Assembly: GCA_002254365.1 (NCBI GenBank)
Contig: NIUT01000146.1
Location: forward strand, 42,264-81,838
Reading direction: 5' to 3'
DNA from: Nitrospira sp. UW-LDO-01
GTDB taxonomy: Bacteria > Nitrospirota > Nitrospiria > Nitrospirales > Nitrospiraceae
Length of the DNA: 39,575 nucleotides
Translations under genes and position numbers: made by a program
Part shown: in pieces, positions 9,470 to 18,864 of the stretch
Numbering within the stretch: the first letter of the stretch is position 1
Layout of the letters: each line of letters begins with the position of its first letter
The notes under the pieces: model-generated
Database searches by the model: none
Told to the model about the DNA's origin: nothing
The model's input: the letters and a program-made list of their open reading frames with translations, nothing else

Positions 9470-9547
9470 CCGTTCGTGGTGAGCCTGTCGAACCATGAAC
9501 GGAACCACTTGAAAACACTTGCCCTTCGACAAGCTCAGGGCGAACGG
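9470..9547. repeat. REP-like inverted pair of 26-mers
   Basis: Arm 1, 9470-9495: ccgttcgtggtgagcctgtcgaacca. Arm 2, 9522-9547, reverse complement: ccgttcgccctgagcttgtcgaaggg. The arms are highly similar and match the common 'CCTTCGACAAGCTCAGGGCGAACGG' dispersed-repeat style. Confidence 0.7.
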
Positions 9548-9561
9548 CCAATGTCAAAGTA

Positions 9562-12189
9562 CTAAGGAAACACTACACTAGGGGCCGGTGTCTGCTCTCC
9601 CTCCACGATTGCCGTGACAAGCAAGGCACCATTTTTCATCTCGACTGAAGCGGTATTCCCATCCCGTAGCTCTCCCTTGACCAACAACTTGGCGATTGGT
9701 GTTTCCAGCTCCTGCTGAATGAGGCGCTTTAGTGGTCGTGCTCCGTACACCGGATCGTAGCCGCGTTCACCCAGATGTTGGAGTGCGGCGGGGGAGATGG
9801 CCAACGTGATCCGACGTTCTGCGAGTCTATTGCGGAGCCGTTCCAGCTGAATCTCCACGATCTTGATCAAGTGTTCGGTTCCCAGTGGATGGAACACGAC
9901 GAGTTCATCGACTCGGTTCAAGAACTCCGGGCGGAAATGTTGTCGGAGTTCCCCCATCACGACGGTTCTGACTTGGTCATAGGACGCGCCGCGTTGCTGA
10001 GCTTCAAGAATGTGAGGACTGCCGATGTTGGAGGTCATGATCAGGACGGTATTTTTGAAATCGACCGTACGACCTTGCGAATCGGTCAGCCGTCCGTCAT
10101 CGAGCACTTGTAGTAAAACATTGAAGACATCGTGATGCGCCTTCTCGATTTCATCGAACAAGATCACTGAAAATGGGCGTCGCCGAACTGCTTCGGTCAG
10201 CTGACCACCTTCTTCATAGCCGATGTACCCGGGAGGCGCGCCGATCAGGCGGGCGACGGTGTGCTTTTCCATATACTCGGACATGTCGATTCTTACCAAA
10301 TTCCCTTCGTCATCAAAGAGAATGGCGGCGAGCGCTCTGGCCAATTCAGTTTTTCCGACCCCGGTTGGGCCCAGGAACAGAAACGAGCCAATCGGACGAT
10401 TGGGATCCTTGATGCCGGATCGTGCACGAAGCACCGCGTCTGCCACGGCCCGGACTCCTTCTTCTTGGCCGACGACCCGTTCGTGCAGGAGATCCTCGAG
10501 CTTCAACAGCTTGTCGGTTTCGCCTTCGAGTAACCGCGAGACCGGAACACCGGTCCAACGACTGACGACCGCGGCAATCTCGTCTTCATCGACTTCTTCC
10601 TTGAGCAACCGGGTCTCATCCTGTTTCTTCCCCAACTGTTGCTGTTCTAGCTCGAGCTCTCGTTCCAACCGCGGCAGGTCACCGTAGCGGAGTTCAGCTA
10701 CGCGATTCAGGTCATACGCTCGCTCCGCCTGTTCGATCTTGAGCTTCAGCTCCTCGATGGCTTCGCGGGTCTTGCGAAGCCGAGACACAGAGGTCTTTTC
10801 CGATTCCCATCTGGTTTTCAGCACCTGCATGTCACGCTGCTTTTCGTTCAACTCCGTTTCGAGCGCAGTCAGTCGAGCGGCGCTCGCGGCGTCCTTCTCC
10901 TTCTTCAGCGCCTCGCGTTCAATTTCTAGCTGGAGTACTTTGCGAGAGACTTCATCCAGTTCGGCCGGCAGGCTGTCGATCTCGGTTCTGAGCCGTGCCG
11001 CGGCTTCGTCGACTAAGTCGATGGCTTTATCGGGGAGAAACCGATCGGCAATATAACGATGGGACAGTTTGGCTGCAGCCACCAGCGCGCTGTCTTTGAT
11101 ACGCACGCCATGGTGGACTTCATAGCGTTCCTTGAGGCCACGTAGGATGGAAATAGTGTTTTCCACCGATGGCTGGTCAACTAACACCGTTTGGAAGCGG
11201 CGTTCCAAGGCGGCATCTTTTTCGATATGCTTTCGGTATTCGTCCAGTGTCGTGGCACCGATCAGGTGCAACTCGCCCCGCGCCAGCATCGGTTTCAGGA
11301 GATTGGCGGCATCCATCGCCCCTTCTGCTGCTCCTGCTCCGACGACCGTGTGCAATTCATCGATGAAGAGGAGAATCTGACCTTGGGAGGATTGGATTTC
11401 TTTCAAGACGGCTTTCAAGCGCTCCTCAAACTCACCCCGAAATTTGGCACCGGCAACGAGTGACCCCATATCCAGTGCGAAGAGTTTCTTATGCTTGAGG
11501 CTTTCCGGCACGTCGCCTTTCACGATGCGAATAGCTAGTCCTTCCACGATTGCGGTTTTCCCGACCCCCGGTTCACCGATCAGGACCGGGTTATTCTTTG
11601 TCCGACGAGACAAGATTTGAATGACACGCCTAATTTCATCGTCCCGTCCAATGACGGGATCGACTTTGCCCTGTCCGGCCAATTGAGTCAGATCTCGACC
11701 GTATTTCACCAACGACTGGTAGGTGCTTTCAGGATCGTGACTGGTGACCCGTTGATTCCCTCGTACCTGTTGCAATCCCGCTAAGAGCCGGTCACGAGTC
11801 AGGCCTAGCTTCTTGAAGACCCCTCCCTCCTGAACCATGGCGAGGAGGACATGCTCGACGCTCAAAAAGTCATCTTTCAGCGACTTCTGCTCGTCTTCAG
11901 CATGGTTCAGCACCTGAGTGAGTCGATTCGCAATATGAACTTGACCGGGGGCTGCCCCCGAACCTTGTACTTGAGGTAGCTTTGTCAGCGCCTGTTCAGC
12001 GGCTTGTCTCACGGCAGGAAGTGCGAGACCGGCACCTTCAAGGAGGGCCGGAGTTGTCCCTCCCTCCTGTTCGAGGAGTGCTAAGAGGACATGTTCCACA
12101 TCAATGCCTTGATGACTCCTCCGCTGGGCGTGTCCCGAAGCGGACTGCAGAGCCTCCTGCAACTTGACCGTCATACGATTCATGTCCAT
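9562..12189 (-). CDS. clpB: ATP-dependent chaperone ClpB
   Basis: 875 aa; Clp_N repeats, Walker [14 protein letters not shown] and [15 protein letters not shown], middle-domain coiled coil, [25 protein letters not shown]. Confidence 0.97.
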   Translation of the reverse strand: MDMNRMTVKLQEALQSASGHAQRRSHQGIDVEHVLLALLEQEGGTTPALLEGAGLALPAVRQAAEQALTKLPQVQGSGAAPGQVHIANRLTQVLNHAEDEQKSLKDDFLSVEHVLLAMVQEGGVFKKLGLTRDRLLAGLQQVRGNQRVTSHDPESTYQSLVKYGRDLTQLAGQGKVDPVIGRDDEIRRVIQILSRRTKNNPVLIGEPGVGKTAIVEGLAIRIVKGDVPESLKHKKLFALDMGSLVAGAKFRGEFEERLKAVLKEIQSSQGQILLFIDELHTVVGAGAAEGAMDAANLLKPMLARGELHLIGATTLDEYRKHIEKDAALERRFQTVLVDQPSVENTISILRGLKERYEVHHGVRIKDSALVAAAKLSHRYIADRFLPDKAIDLVDEAAARLRTEIDSLPAELDEVSRKVLQLEIEREALKKEKDAASAARLTALETELNEKQRDMQVLKTRWESEKTSVSRLRKTREAIEELKLKIEQAERAYDLNRVAELRYGDLPRLERELELEQQQLGKKQDETRLLKEEVDEDEIAAVVSRWTGVPVSRLLEGETDKLLKLEDLLHERVVGQEEGVRAVADAVLRARSGIKDPNRPIGSFLFLGPTGVGKTELARALAAILFDDEGNLVRIDMSEYMEKHTVARLIGAPPGYIGYEEGGQLTEAVRRRPFSVILFDEIEKAHHDVFNVLLQVLDDGRLTDSQGRTVDFKNTVLIMTSNIGSPHILEAQQRGASYDQVRTVVMGELRQHFRPEFLNRVDELVVFHPLGTEHLIKIVEIQLERLRNRLAERRITLAISPAALQHLGERGYDPVYGARPLKRLIQQELETPIAKLLVKGELRDGNTASVEMKNGALLVTAIVEGEQTPAPSVVFP

Positions 12190-12235
12190 GGTGATCCACC
12201 TCTAAATGGTGATATTCATCCTGCTGATACGACCA

Positions 12236-12263
12236 GTGATAATCATTTGGCCGGATAAGTCAA
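12236..12263 (-). promoter_or_regulatory. Possible sigma70-type promoter upstream of clpB
   Basis: Minus strand: TTGACT, 16 nt, TATCAC, about 47 nt upstream of the clpB start. Weak -10. Confidence 0.3.
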
Positions 12264-12342
12264 CCTGGAAGCTCCGTTCTTATTGCGACGGCGTGACTAG
12301 TGCTTGACCTCTCGCCCGATCCCGACTAGGGTACGCATCAGC

Positions 12343-13176
12343 ATGAGCAATCTCACTTCGGCTACGGTTCAACTCTATCGACATGTGCTGCGTGTGACCT
12401 GGCGTTCGCTGACCAAAAGTTGGATCGCAATGGTCGCGCTTGTCCTCTTCGGGCTGCTCTTTTTGGGTATTGCACGGATTGCTGCTCCGTTGGGTATGGC
12501 CGGCGGTTTTTTACTCGGGATCGTGAACGCCCTCCTGGTGGGAGCCACGCTCCGGTTGATCGAGCAGTCGCTGAGCGCGTCACGAACCCTTGGGTTCAAG
12601 GATGTGACGGAAAGCTTTGGGCATTATTTTTGGGATGTGATTGGTGTTGGTTTTGTATTATGGCTACCGACGCTGTTGCTTGATATGGGTTTACAAGCTA
12701 ATCCTGCGTACGGTCAATTTCTTCTCTCCGCATTCTTGCTTTTGGTCTTCATCTTGTTGAACCCAACGCCGGAAGTGATTTATCAGGTACGACACGACTC
12801 AACCCTTGATGTATTCAAGACATCCTACGAATTTGTGGTGGAACATTGGATCGAATGGTTTCTCCCATTCGTCCTACTTATCTTGCCGGTGGTGCTTTCT
12901 CCGAGCGGGCTGCAAGAATTCTTTTCGCTGTCCGGCCGTGCCGGTCGAGGAGCAGGGTTGGACTTCCTTCAAATTCTGATGCTGCCACTGACGGCAATCG
13001 GAGGATGGTTGTCTTACATTGGTCTCGATTCGGAGGGGCAGGAGATCGTACTTCTCCTCCTCACTCCCCCTGTAGCCATGGCCATCTTGCTGTTCCGTGG
13101 CCATCTTTTTGCCGCACTTCACGGGTCATCCAGGAGACAACGGCTCTTTTCTCACCAATTTGGCACTAGACAGTAA
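12343..13176 (+). CDS. Hypothetical polytopic membrane protein
   Basis: ORF 12304..13176; likely start MSNLTSATVQLYRHVLRVTWRSL. Several hydrophobic segments. Confidence 0.7.
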   Translation: MSNLTSATVQLYRHVLRVTWRSLTKSWIAMVALVLFGLLFLGIARIAAPLGMAGGFLLGIVNALLVGATLRLIEQSLSASRTLGFKDVTESFGHYFWDVIGVGFVLWLPTLLLDMGLQANPAYGQFLLSAFLLLVFILLNPTPEVIYQVRHDSTLDVFKTSYEFVVEHWIEWFLPFVLLILPVVLSPSGLQEFFSLSGRAGRGAGLDFLQILMLPLTAIGGWLSYIGLDSEGQEIVLLLLTPPVAMAILLFRGHLFAALHGSSRRQRLFSHQFGTRQ

Positions 13177-13336
13177 CTGTCTGGGCAGATTCTTTTCTGG
13201 AGTGTCAGGTTGGTCCGAGGCATTTTTATCTCCAGGCACGGGTATGCCCTTGTGGTTGGAAGCTGAAATAGTGTATGGAATAACCTACACTTAAGTTCTG
13301 CCCACCTATAATCGAGTCCGAACGAGGCACGGACTG

Positions 13337-14812
13337 ATGCGACTTTCAATATTTTCAAGGCTGGTTTTGACCTCCCTGGTCATTATTGCAGTGATGGGGG
13401 GAGTGAATCTCTACGCACTCTTTCAACTTCGACAGCTGACGGCCATGAGTACCCAAATGGCGTCGTATCACTACCCCGCCGTTGAATCTGCTAAGAGGCT
13501 GTTAGGGTCACTGTATGCCCAACAGAATAATGAGAAGAAGTTTCTTGCCACGAAAGATCCCACATTCCGTACCAACGTGACGGAAGAAGTTGAAGAGTTT
13601 CAGCGGGTGCTTCATGTGTTGCGAGGGCAGGAAAGTTCCACACGAGGACTGACACTTTTGCAAGAGACCGGTGAGTTATTGAAAGAGCGCGAGCGATTGT
13701 TTGGCAGTGCCTTTCAGGTGGCAACGCGATCGATCCATCCTGCGATCCCAGACTATGAAAGTAAGCGTGACAGCCTCACGGACCGCATGTCGTTCACGTT
13801 GCAGAATTATATCGATCTTCATGAGGCGCGAGTCAGCGTCGGCGTGACTGAATCGCGTGCAAGTGCCGCCCAAGCCGAGGCGGTGACGGAGCAGCTTGTT
13901 CTTGTGGCGTTGATGTTCGGATTGGGGCTGGCCGGGGTGGCAAGCTATACGATTCTGCGCCCTCTCCGCGAACTGCAGGGACATATCAAACACATCGGAC
14001 AGGGGAATTTTGGGGCATCACTCAACATCAAGGCTCCGGCCGAGCTCCGTGAGTTAGTGGATTCTGTGAACTGGATGGGGCGAAAGCTCCAAGAAATCGA
14101 CGAGATGAAAACGGATTTTCTCGCGCATGTGTCCCATGAATTGCGAACACCTATGGCCTCAATTCAGGAGGGGACGAATCTCTTGCTTGATGAGATTCCG
14201 GGGCCTCTAATGCCGGAGCAACGTATGACGCTTCGGATCATGGCTGACAGCAGTAAACGCCTGATGCATCTCATCGCCACGATTCTAGATTTATCGAAAA
14301 TGGAAGCCGGGATGATGGAGTATCGGTTTGTCCCGGTCGATCTCCAGCGGATTGTCGACATCTCCATCAATAAGATTCGTCTTCTTGCCGACTCCAAGCA
14401 TGTCCAATTGGTTTTGGAGCATGCAGGACAGCAGGCTTGGGTCAAAGCGGATGCATCTCGGTTGGAACAGGTTTTCGACAATCTTTTGTCCAATGCGCTG
14501 AAGTTCAGTCCCGAAGGGGGCGTGGTGAAGGTATATCTGAAGCCAGATCTGCAGGCCGGTGTGTTGGAGGTCGCCGTCTCAGATACGGGGCCTGGTATTG
14601 CACCAGAGGACCTGCCACATATCTTTGAACGCTTTTACCAGGGCCGTACCAAGGTCAAGCAGACGGCGGGAAGTGGGTTAGGGTTGGCATTGGTCAAGAA
14701 TGTTGTCGAAGCGCATGGAGGAAGAATCTGGATTGAGAGTGAGAGGGGGAAGGGGGCAACTGTACGGTTTATCCTACGGTTGACGAAGTCGGAAGCGAAA
14801 GGGAAATCGTGA
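13337..14812 (+). CDS. HAMP-domain sensor histidine kinase, GlrK/QseE-like
   Basis: Two TM segments, HAMP (ILRPLRELQGHIKHIGQGNFG), H-box HVSHELRTPMASIQEGTNLLLDEIPGPLMPEQ, N box DNLLSNALKFSP, G boxes DTGPGIAPEDLPHIFERF and GSGLGLALVKNVVEAHGG. Confidence 0.93.
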   Translation: MRLSIFSRLVLTSLVIIAVMGGVNLYALFQLRQLTAMSTQMASYHYPAVESAKRLLGSLYAQQNNEKKFLATKDPTFRTNVTEEVEEFQRVLHVLRGQESSTRGLTLLQETGELLKERERLFGSAFQVATRSIHPAIPDYESKRDSLTDRMSFTLQNYIDLHEARVSVGVTESRASAAQAEAVTEQLVLVALMFGLGLAGVASYTILRPLRELQGHIKHIGQGNFGASLNIKAPAELRELVDSVNWMGRKLQEIDEMKTDFLAHVSHELRTPMASIQEGTNLLLDEIPGPLMPEQRMTLRIMADSSKRLMHLIATILDLSKMEAGMMEYRFVPVDLQRIVDISINKIRLLADSKHVQLVLEHAGQQAWVKADASRLEQVFDNLLSNALKFSPEGGVVKVYLKPDLQAGVLEVAVSDTGPGIAPEDLPHIFERFYQGRTKVKQTAGSGLGLALVKNVVEAHGGRIWIESERGKGATVRFILRLTKSEAKGKS

Positions 14813-15579
14813 AAACGAAGACATCTCTTATGCCAATCAGTTGCGGTATTCTGTCTTTCTTGCTCGCTGGATGTGCAGCGTGGACGACGTCCGTCCCTGC
14901 CTCTCATCCTTATTTCGCAACGAGTCCACTAGAAGAGGCTAGTTTTCAAGCGCTTGCAAAGAAACAGAAGGAATTAGTCTCGCGATGCGCTCAATCACAC
15001 TCGTGTAGGGAAGTGTATTTTACGCTTGGACTCCTTAGCCTCTATCAAAGTCGCGAAGTTGCAGCGAAATATTTTGAAAAAGTTATCGCTGTCGCTCCAA
15101 CGGGACCGGTTACGGAGACGAGTAAAGCCTGGCTGCAAGTCATCCAGAAATCCGTTGTTCCTGGGGAGAAGGGATGGTCTCAATCCGTATTAACTGCTCC
15201 CGCGATTGCAGAGGCACACACATCACTAGCGATGGTGACGGATCGTTTGGTCCAGAACTTGCTTAGTGAGCAGTCGTTGATACAACAATTCCTTGCCTCG
15301 AAGAATGATGAGTCGGAGGCAATGGAGGCGTTACGGCGGGAACTGGCAGAGCGAGATCGAAGAATCGAGACCCTCCTTTCTAAGAAAGATTCGACAAAGG
15401 GATCGGCAGATCCAGTCACGATGCAAAAACAACTAGCTGAACGAGAGAAGAAGATCGAAGAGCTCTCTTCTCAACTTGAGGCATTGAAGCGAATTGATCA
15501 AGAGATGCGCGAAAAGGTTCGTCCGATCCGTCCCCCGTTGACGACGGTTCCTATCCCGAGCCAAGAAACGACACCCTAA
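14809..15579 (+). CDS. Outer-membrane-type lipoprotein with coiled coil, positionally QseG-like
   Basis: GTG start overlaps the kinase stop (GTGA); signal peptide with lipobox LLAG|C; helical TPR-like part, then long coiled coil (LRRELAERDRRIETLL...). Confidence 0.8.
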   Translation: MKTKTSLMPISCGILSFLLAGCAAWTTSVPASHPYFATSPLEEASFQALAKKQKELVSRCAQSHSCREVYFTLGLLSLYQSREVAAKYFEKVIAVAPTGPVTETSKAWLQVIQKSVVPGEKGWSQSVLTAPAIAEAHTSLAMVTDRLVQNLLSEQSLIQQFLASKNDESEAMEALRRELAERDRRIETLLSKKDSTKGSADPVTMQKQLAEREKKIEELSSQLEALKRIDQEMREKVRPIRPPLTTVPIPSQETTP

Positions 15580-15599
15580 CTGAAAGATAGAAAGATAAG

Positions 15600-17039
15600 G
15601 TGATCATGGAGTCGAAAGACTTGGAACGAGAGAAGATTCTTGTCATTGATGATGACGAGGGGTTGTTGCATTTGCTGAAAATGCGGTTGTCCGCAATGGG
15701 GTTTTCCGTCACCTCCTGCACAACGGGACAGGAGGCTGGTGAGGCAGCGAAGCAAACGACGTTTGACTTGGCGATAACGGATCTCCGTCTCCGAAATGAA
15801 AATGGGTTGGATGTGACCGAAGCGTTGGTGCAAAACCAGCCAGGGCTTCCGGTCATCATTTTAACGGCTCATGGCAGCATTCCCAACGCTGTCGAGGCGA
15901 TGCAGCGTGGGGCGTTCGGGTATCTGACAAAACCGTTCGATGATAAAGAACTCAAGGAGACGATCGATAAAGCGCTCGCTCAACGGCGGATGAGTCGTGA
16001 GATTGATCGACTCAAATCGTTAGTCAAGGAGCTATACGGGCTGGAAAATGTTGTGGCGAGAAGTTCGGCGATGCAACAGCTTTTTCAGCAAATTGGTCAG
16101 GTTGCTGAATCAGATGCGACCATTTTGCTCTTTGGAGAGACCGGCACCGGTAAGGAAGTCATGGCTCGCGTCATTCATGCGAACAGCCGACGCAGTAAAG
16201 GAGCGTTTGTAGCTCTTAACTGTGCTGCCATTCCTGAAACACTGTTCGAGAGTGAGTTGTTTGGGCATGTGAAGGGTGCGTTTACGAGCGCCCATGGCGC
16301 AAAGCGAGGACTCTTTCAAATGGCCCATGGTGGGACGCTTTTTCTGGATGAAATCGGAGAAATGCCGCTTTCAATGCAGGTGAAGTTGTTGCGTGCCGTT
16401 CAGGAACGGGAGATCAGAGAGGTTGGATCGGAGACGTCGGTCAAGGTCGATGTGCGCATTCTTGCAGCGACGAACAAAGATCTTGGTGAGGCAGTGAAGA
16501 ACGGGACATTCCGCAACGACCTCTACTATCGGATTTCGGTGGTTCCTCTATTCATTCCCCCGTTGCGTGAGCGGCGAGATGATATCCCGTTGCTCGCTCA
16601 GTATTTCTTGAAGCAGAGCATGAAGCGATCCAATAAGGATATCAAAGGGTTTACACCTGCTGCGCTTCATCGTCTGATAATCAATCCATGGCCGGGTAAT
16701 GTGCGTGAGTTGGAAAATGCTGTTGAAAAGGCGGTGGTGATGTCGCAGCAAGAAATGTTGACGCCGGATTTGTTTCCGGCAGTCAGTGCATCGGCTGAGT
16801 CCCCACTCAAACCCCTCACGGAGGCGAAGGAGGAATTTGAACGCACCTACCTGAAGAATGTGCTTCATTTGACCGGTGGCAACATCTCACGTGCTGCTCA
16901 GTTTGCCGGGCGATATAGGGCCGACTTCTATAAAATGCTCAGGAAGTATGGACTCCATCCGTCAACGACGAAGGGAAGACCCGACGCAGAGGTGGATGAG
17001 CTAGAGGGCGAGGAGCATTTGACGGAAGCAGAACGATAA
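15600..17039 (+). CDS. Sigma54-dependent response regulator, GlrR/QseF-like
   Basis: Receiver (IDDDEG, ITDLRL, LTAHGSIPNAVEAM, LTKPF), AAA+ domain (GETGTGKEVMARVIH, GAFTSA loop, GTLFLDEIGEMP), C-terminal HTH GNISRAAQFAGRYRADFYKMLRKYGLHP as in GlrR. Confidence 0.95.
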   Translation: MIMESKDLEREKILVIDDDEGLLHLLKMRLSAMGFSVTSCTTGQEAGEAAKQTTFDLAITDLRLRNENGLDVTEALVQNQPGLPVIILTAHGSIPNAVEAMQRGAFGYLTKPFDDKELKETIDKALAQRRMSREIDRLKSLVKELYGLENVVARSSAMQQLFQQIGQVAESDATILLFGETGTGKEVMARVIHANSRRSKGAFVALNCAAIPETLFESELFGHVKGAFTSAHGAKRGLFQMAHGGTLFLDEIGEMPLSMQVKLLRAVQEREIREVGSETSVKVDVRILAATNKDLGEAVKNGTFRNDLYYRISVVPLFIPPLRERRDDIPLLAQYFLKQSMKRSNKDIKGFTPAALHRLIINPWPGNVRELENAVEKAVVMSQQEMLTPDLFPAVSASAESPLKPLTEAKEEFERTYLKNVLHLTGGNISRAAQFAGRYRADFYKMLRKYGLHPSTTKGRPDAEVDELEGEEHLTEAER

Positions 17040-17113
17040 GGTGTGTGCGGCTGAGGGAGGGCCCGGTTCCTCCGTAGGTCTGAGCAGAAGTTAGGTCTGC
17101 GTTCATATGAATG

Positions 17114-17143
17114 ATAGGGCGGTCTTGAAGAAGACCGCCCTAT
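17114..17143. terminator. Bidirectional intrinsic-terminator-like hairpin
   Basis: ATAGGGCGGTCTT-gaag-AAGACCGCCCTAT: perfect 13-bp arms with a 4-nt loop, between convergent stops at 17039 (+) and 17161 (-). Confidence 0.8.
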
Positions 17144-17160
17144 GCAATGCTCTCTCAGGA

Positions 17161-18786
17161 TTAGTAGACGCTCTTGCTCACCTCATTTGAATATCCACTT
17201 TCATTTCCTGCGATGTCAAAGGCCGTCACAACAAAGAAATACGTTGTTCTGGATTGAAGACCTGTTGCTTGGTAGCTTGTCACATTGCCACGGAGCATCG
17301 CAATGACATTTCCCTGATCATATTTCCCCGAGACTGTTGATCGATAGACCTTGTATCCCGCCAGATCTGTTTCGCTATTAGCTTTCCATGTCAATGTTGC
17401 GGATGAACTCGATGGCGCGTTGAGCGTCAGCGTGATCGTGACGGTCTTGATGATGCTTCCACTGGCCACTGTAATTGTAGCCTGGTTCTCTCCTTGTGTT
17501 GCCTTTGAGGTGTCCACATTGGCGGTAATGGTTCCATTGGCAGACCCGGAGGTTTGACTGAGCACAAGCCAAGGGGCTGCCTTCGTTGCCGTCCAAGATC
17601 CAGTGGATTGTACGGTGATGGTCTTGCTCGGTGGGTTTGCCAAACCTTGTGTTGCCGTAAAGGCGAGGCCATTTGATGAGAGGGTTAAGGAACCATCTGA
17701 GAGCGTCAGGGTCACACCGAGAGTTCTCGTCGTGTTTCCGGCAGTCACGGAGAGGCTGGCAGTATTGGTCCTAGCCGACACACTTCCGAGATCGACGCTC
17801 GCGATGATCGTGCCGTTGCCGGAACCAGAGGTTGTGCTCAATTTGAGCCAAGGAGCGGTGACGCCGGCAGTCCAGTTGCCATTTGCGGTGACCGTCACGG
17901 ATTGGCTGGCCGGATTGGATCCCCCTGATATACCTGTATAGGTCAGTGATGACGGGCTTAGCGTGATGGAGATTGGTGCAGGCGTTACGACGAAGGTTAT
18001 CGGTACAGAAACCGGCTGCGCGCCAGGTGCGCTAAGCGTGATGCTGCCGGTATGAGTCCCGACGCCAAGGGATCCGAGGACGGGGGTAATGGTCACCGTG
18101 CCGTTACCGGTGCCGGCTGCGGGCGAGAGAGTGAGCCAGGCAACATTGTCACGTGCAGTCCAACTGAGTGTGCCACCGCCGGTGTTGCGAATACTCAACG
18201 GTTGGGCAGCTGGGTTGCTTCCACCCTGTTGCGCGGTAAATGACAGACTGGTGAAGTTCACACCAATGGCTGGAGGAACAGGCGCAGGCGTCACGGTGAC
18301 GGTAATCGGCACAGAAACAGGCTGCGCGCCAGGTGCGTTGACGGTGACTAGTCCTGTGTGAGTGCCGACCTCAAGGGAACCACTGGCAAGGCTGATGGTC
18401 ACTGTGCCATTACCGGTGCCTGAGGCAGGGCTTAGGGTTAACCATGATGTATTCGTTGTAGCATTCCAGTTCAATGTTCCCCTACCTCGGTTGCTGACGG
18501 TCAAGACTTGCGGAGAAGGGGGTGAACTACCCTGCTGACTAGTAAACGAGAAGCCAAGAGAGTTCAGTGCGATAGCAGGTATTGGATTGGGTGGTGTGGC
18601 AAGCCGTTTCAATGCCGGCATTCTAGACAGCAATCTCGAGTTGGGTGTCGGTGACGTCGTGGTGATAGGGGGATCACCGGCTGCTGCGAAAGCACTGGGG
18701 ATTGGTACATTCGTTGGTTCGAATAGAGTGGAAACCATGCAGAATCCAATAGGGAACATCAACAATTGCCGAATAGTCTGGCGCAT
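17161..18786 (-). CDS. Secreted multidomain protein with about four BACON-like repeats and a C-terminal fibronectin type III domain
   Basis: 541 aa; N-terminal signal peptide (..IPSAFAAAGDPP); repeats with (N/T)xxWLTLSPxxGTGNGTVTI...GTHTGxxTxxAPGAQPVSVPITVTVTPAP; C-terminal ATLTWKANSETDLAGYKVYRSTVSGKY..TYFFVVTAFDIAGNESGYSNEVS. Confidence 0.85.
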   Translation of the reverse strand: MRQTIRQLLMFPIGFCMVSTLFEPTNVPIPSAFAAAGDPPITTTSPTPNSRLLSRMPALKRLATPPNPIPAIALNSLGFSFTSQQGSSPPSPQVLTVSNRGRGTLNWNATTNTSWLTLSPASGTGNGTVTISLASGSLEVGTHTGLVTVNAPGAQPVSVPITVTVTPAPVPPAIGVNFTSLSFTAQQGGSNPAAQPLSIRNTGGGTLSWTARDNVAWLTLSPAAGTGNGTVTITPVLGSLGVGTHTGSITLSAPGAQPVSVPITFVVTPAPISITLSPSSLTYTGISGGSNPASQSVTVTANGNWTAGVTAPWLKLSTTSGSGNGTIIASVDLGSVSARTNTASLSVTAGNTTRTLGVTLTLSDGSLTLSSNGLAFTATQGLANPPSKTITVQSTGSWTATKAAPWLVLSQTSGSANGTITANVDTSKATQGENQATITVASGSIIKTVTITLTLNAPSSSSATLTWKANSETDLAGYKVYRSTVSGKYDQGNVIAMLRGNVTSYQATGLQSRTTYFFVVTAFDIAGNESGYSNEVSKSVY

Positions 18787-18848
18787 TGCTTGGATCCTCC
18801 TTGCGAGTCAATCGTGAAGCGAACGATTCACGATGAGGCTGGATCTGG

Positions 18849-18864
18849 AGCAAATCGGGTGCCG
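18849..18864 (-). promoter_or_regulatory. Candidate sigma54 (-24/-12) promoter for the BACON-repeat gene
   Basis: Minus strand reads CGGCAC-CCGAT-TTGCT against consensus TGGCAC-N5-TTGCW, with exact GG/GC spacing. Predicted +1 near 18838, about 52 nt upstream of the ATG at 18786, with RBS AAGGAGGA. Confidence 0.7.

Noticed and set aside
10223-10687. 154-aa plus-strand Ser/Arg-rich ORF
   Set aside because: Antisense shadow of clpB; composition reflects the complement of clpB codons.
13220-13265. Possible sigma54 site (aGGCACgggtatgccc) upstream of the histidine kinase
   Set aside because: The -12 TTGC element is missing at the required spacing.
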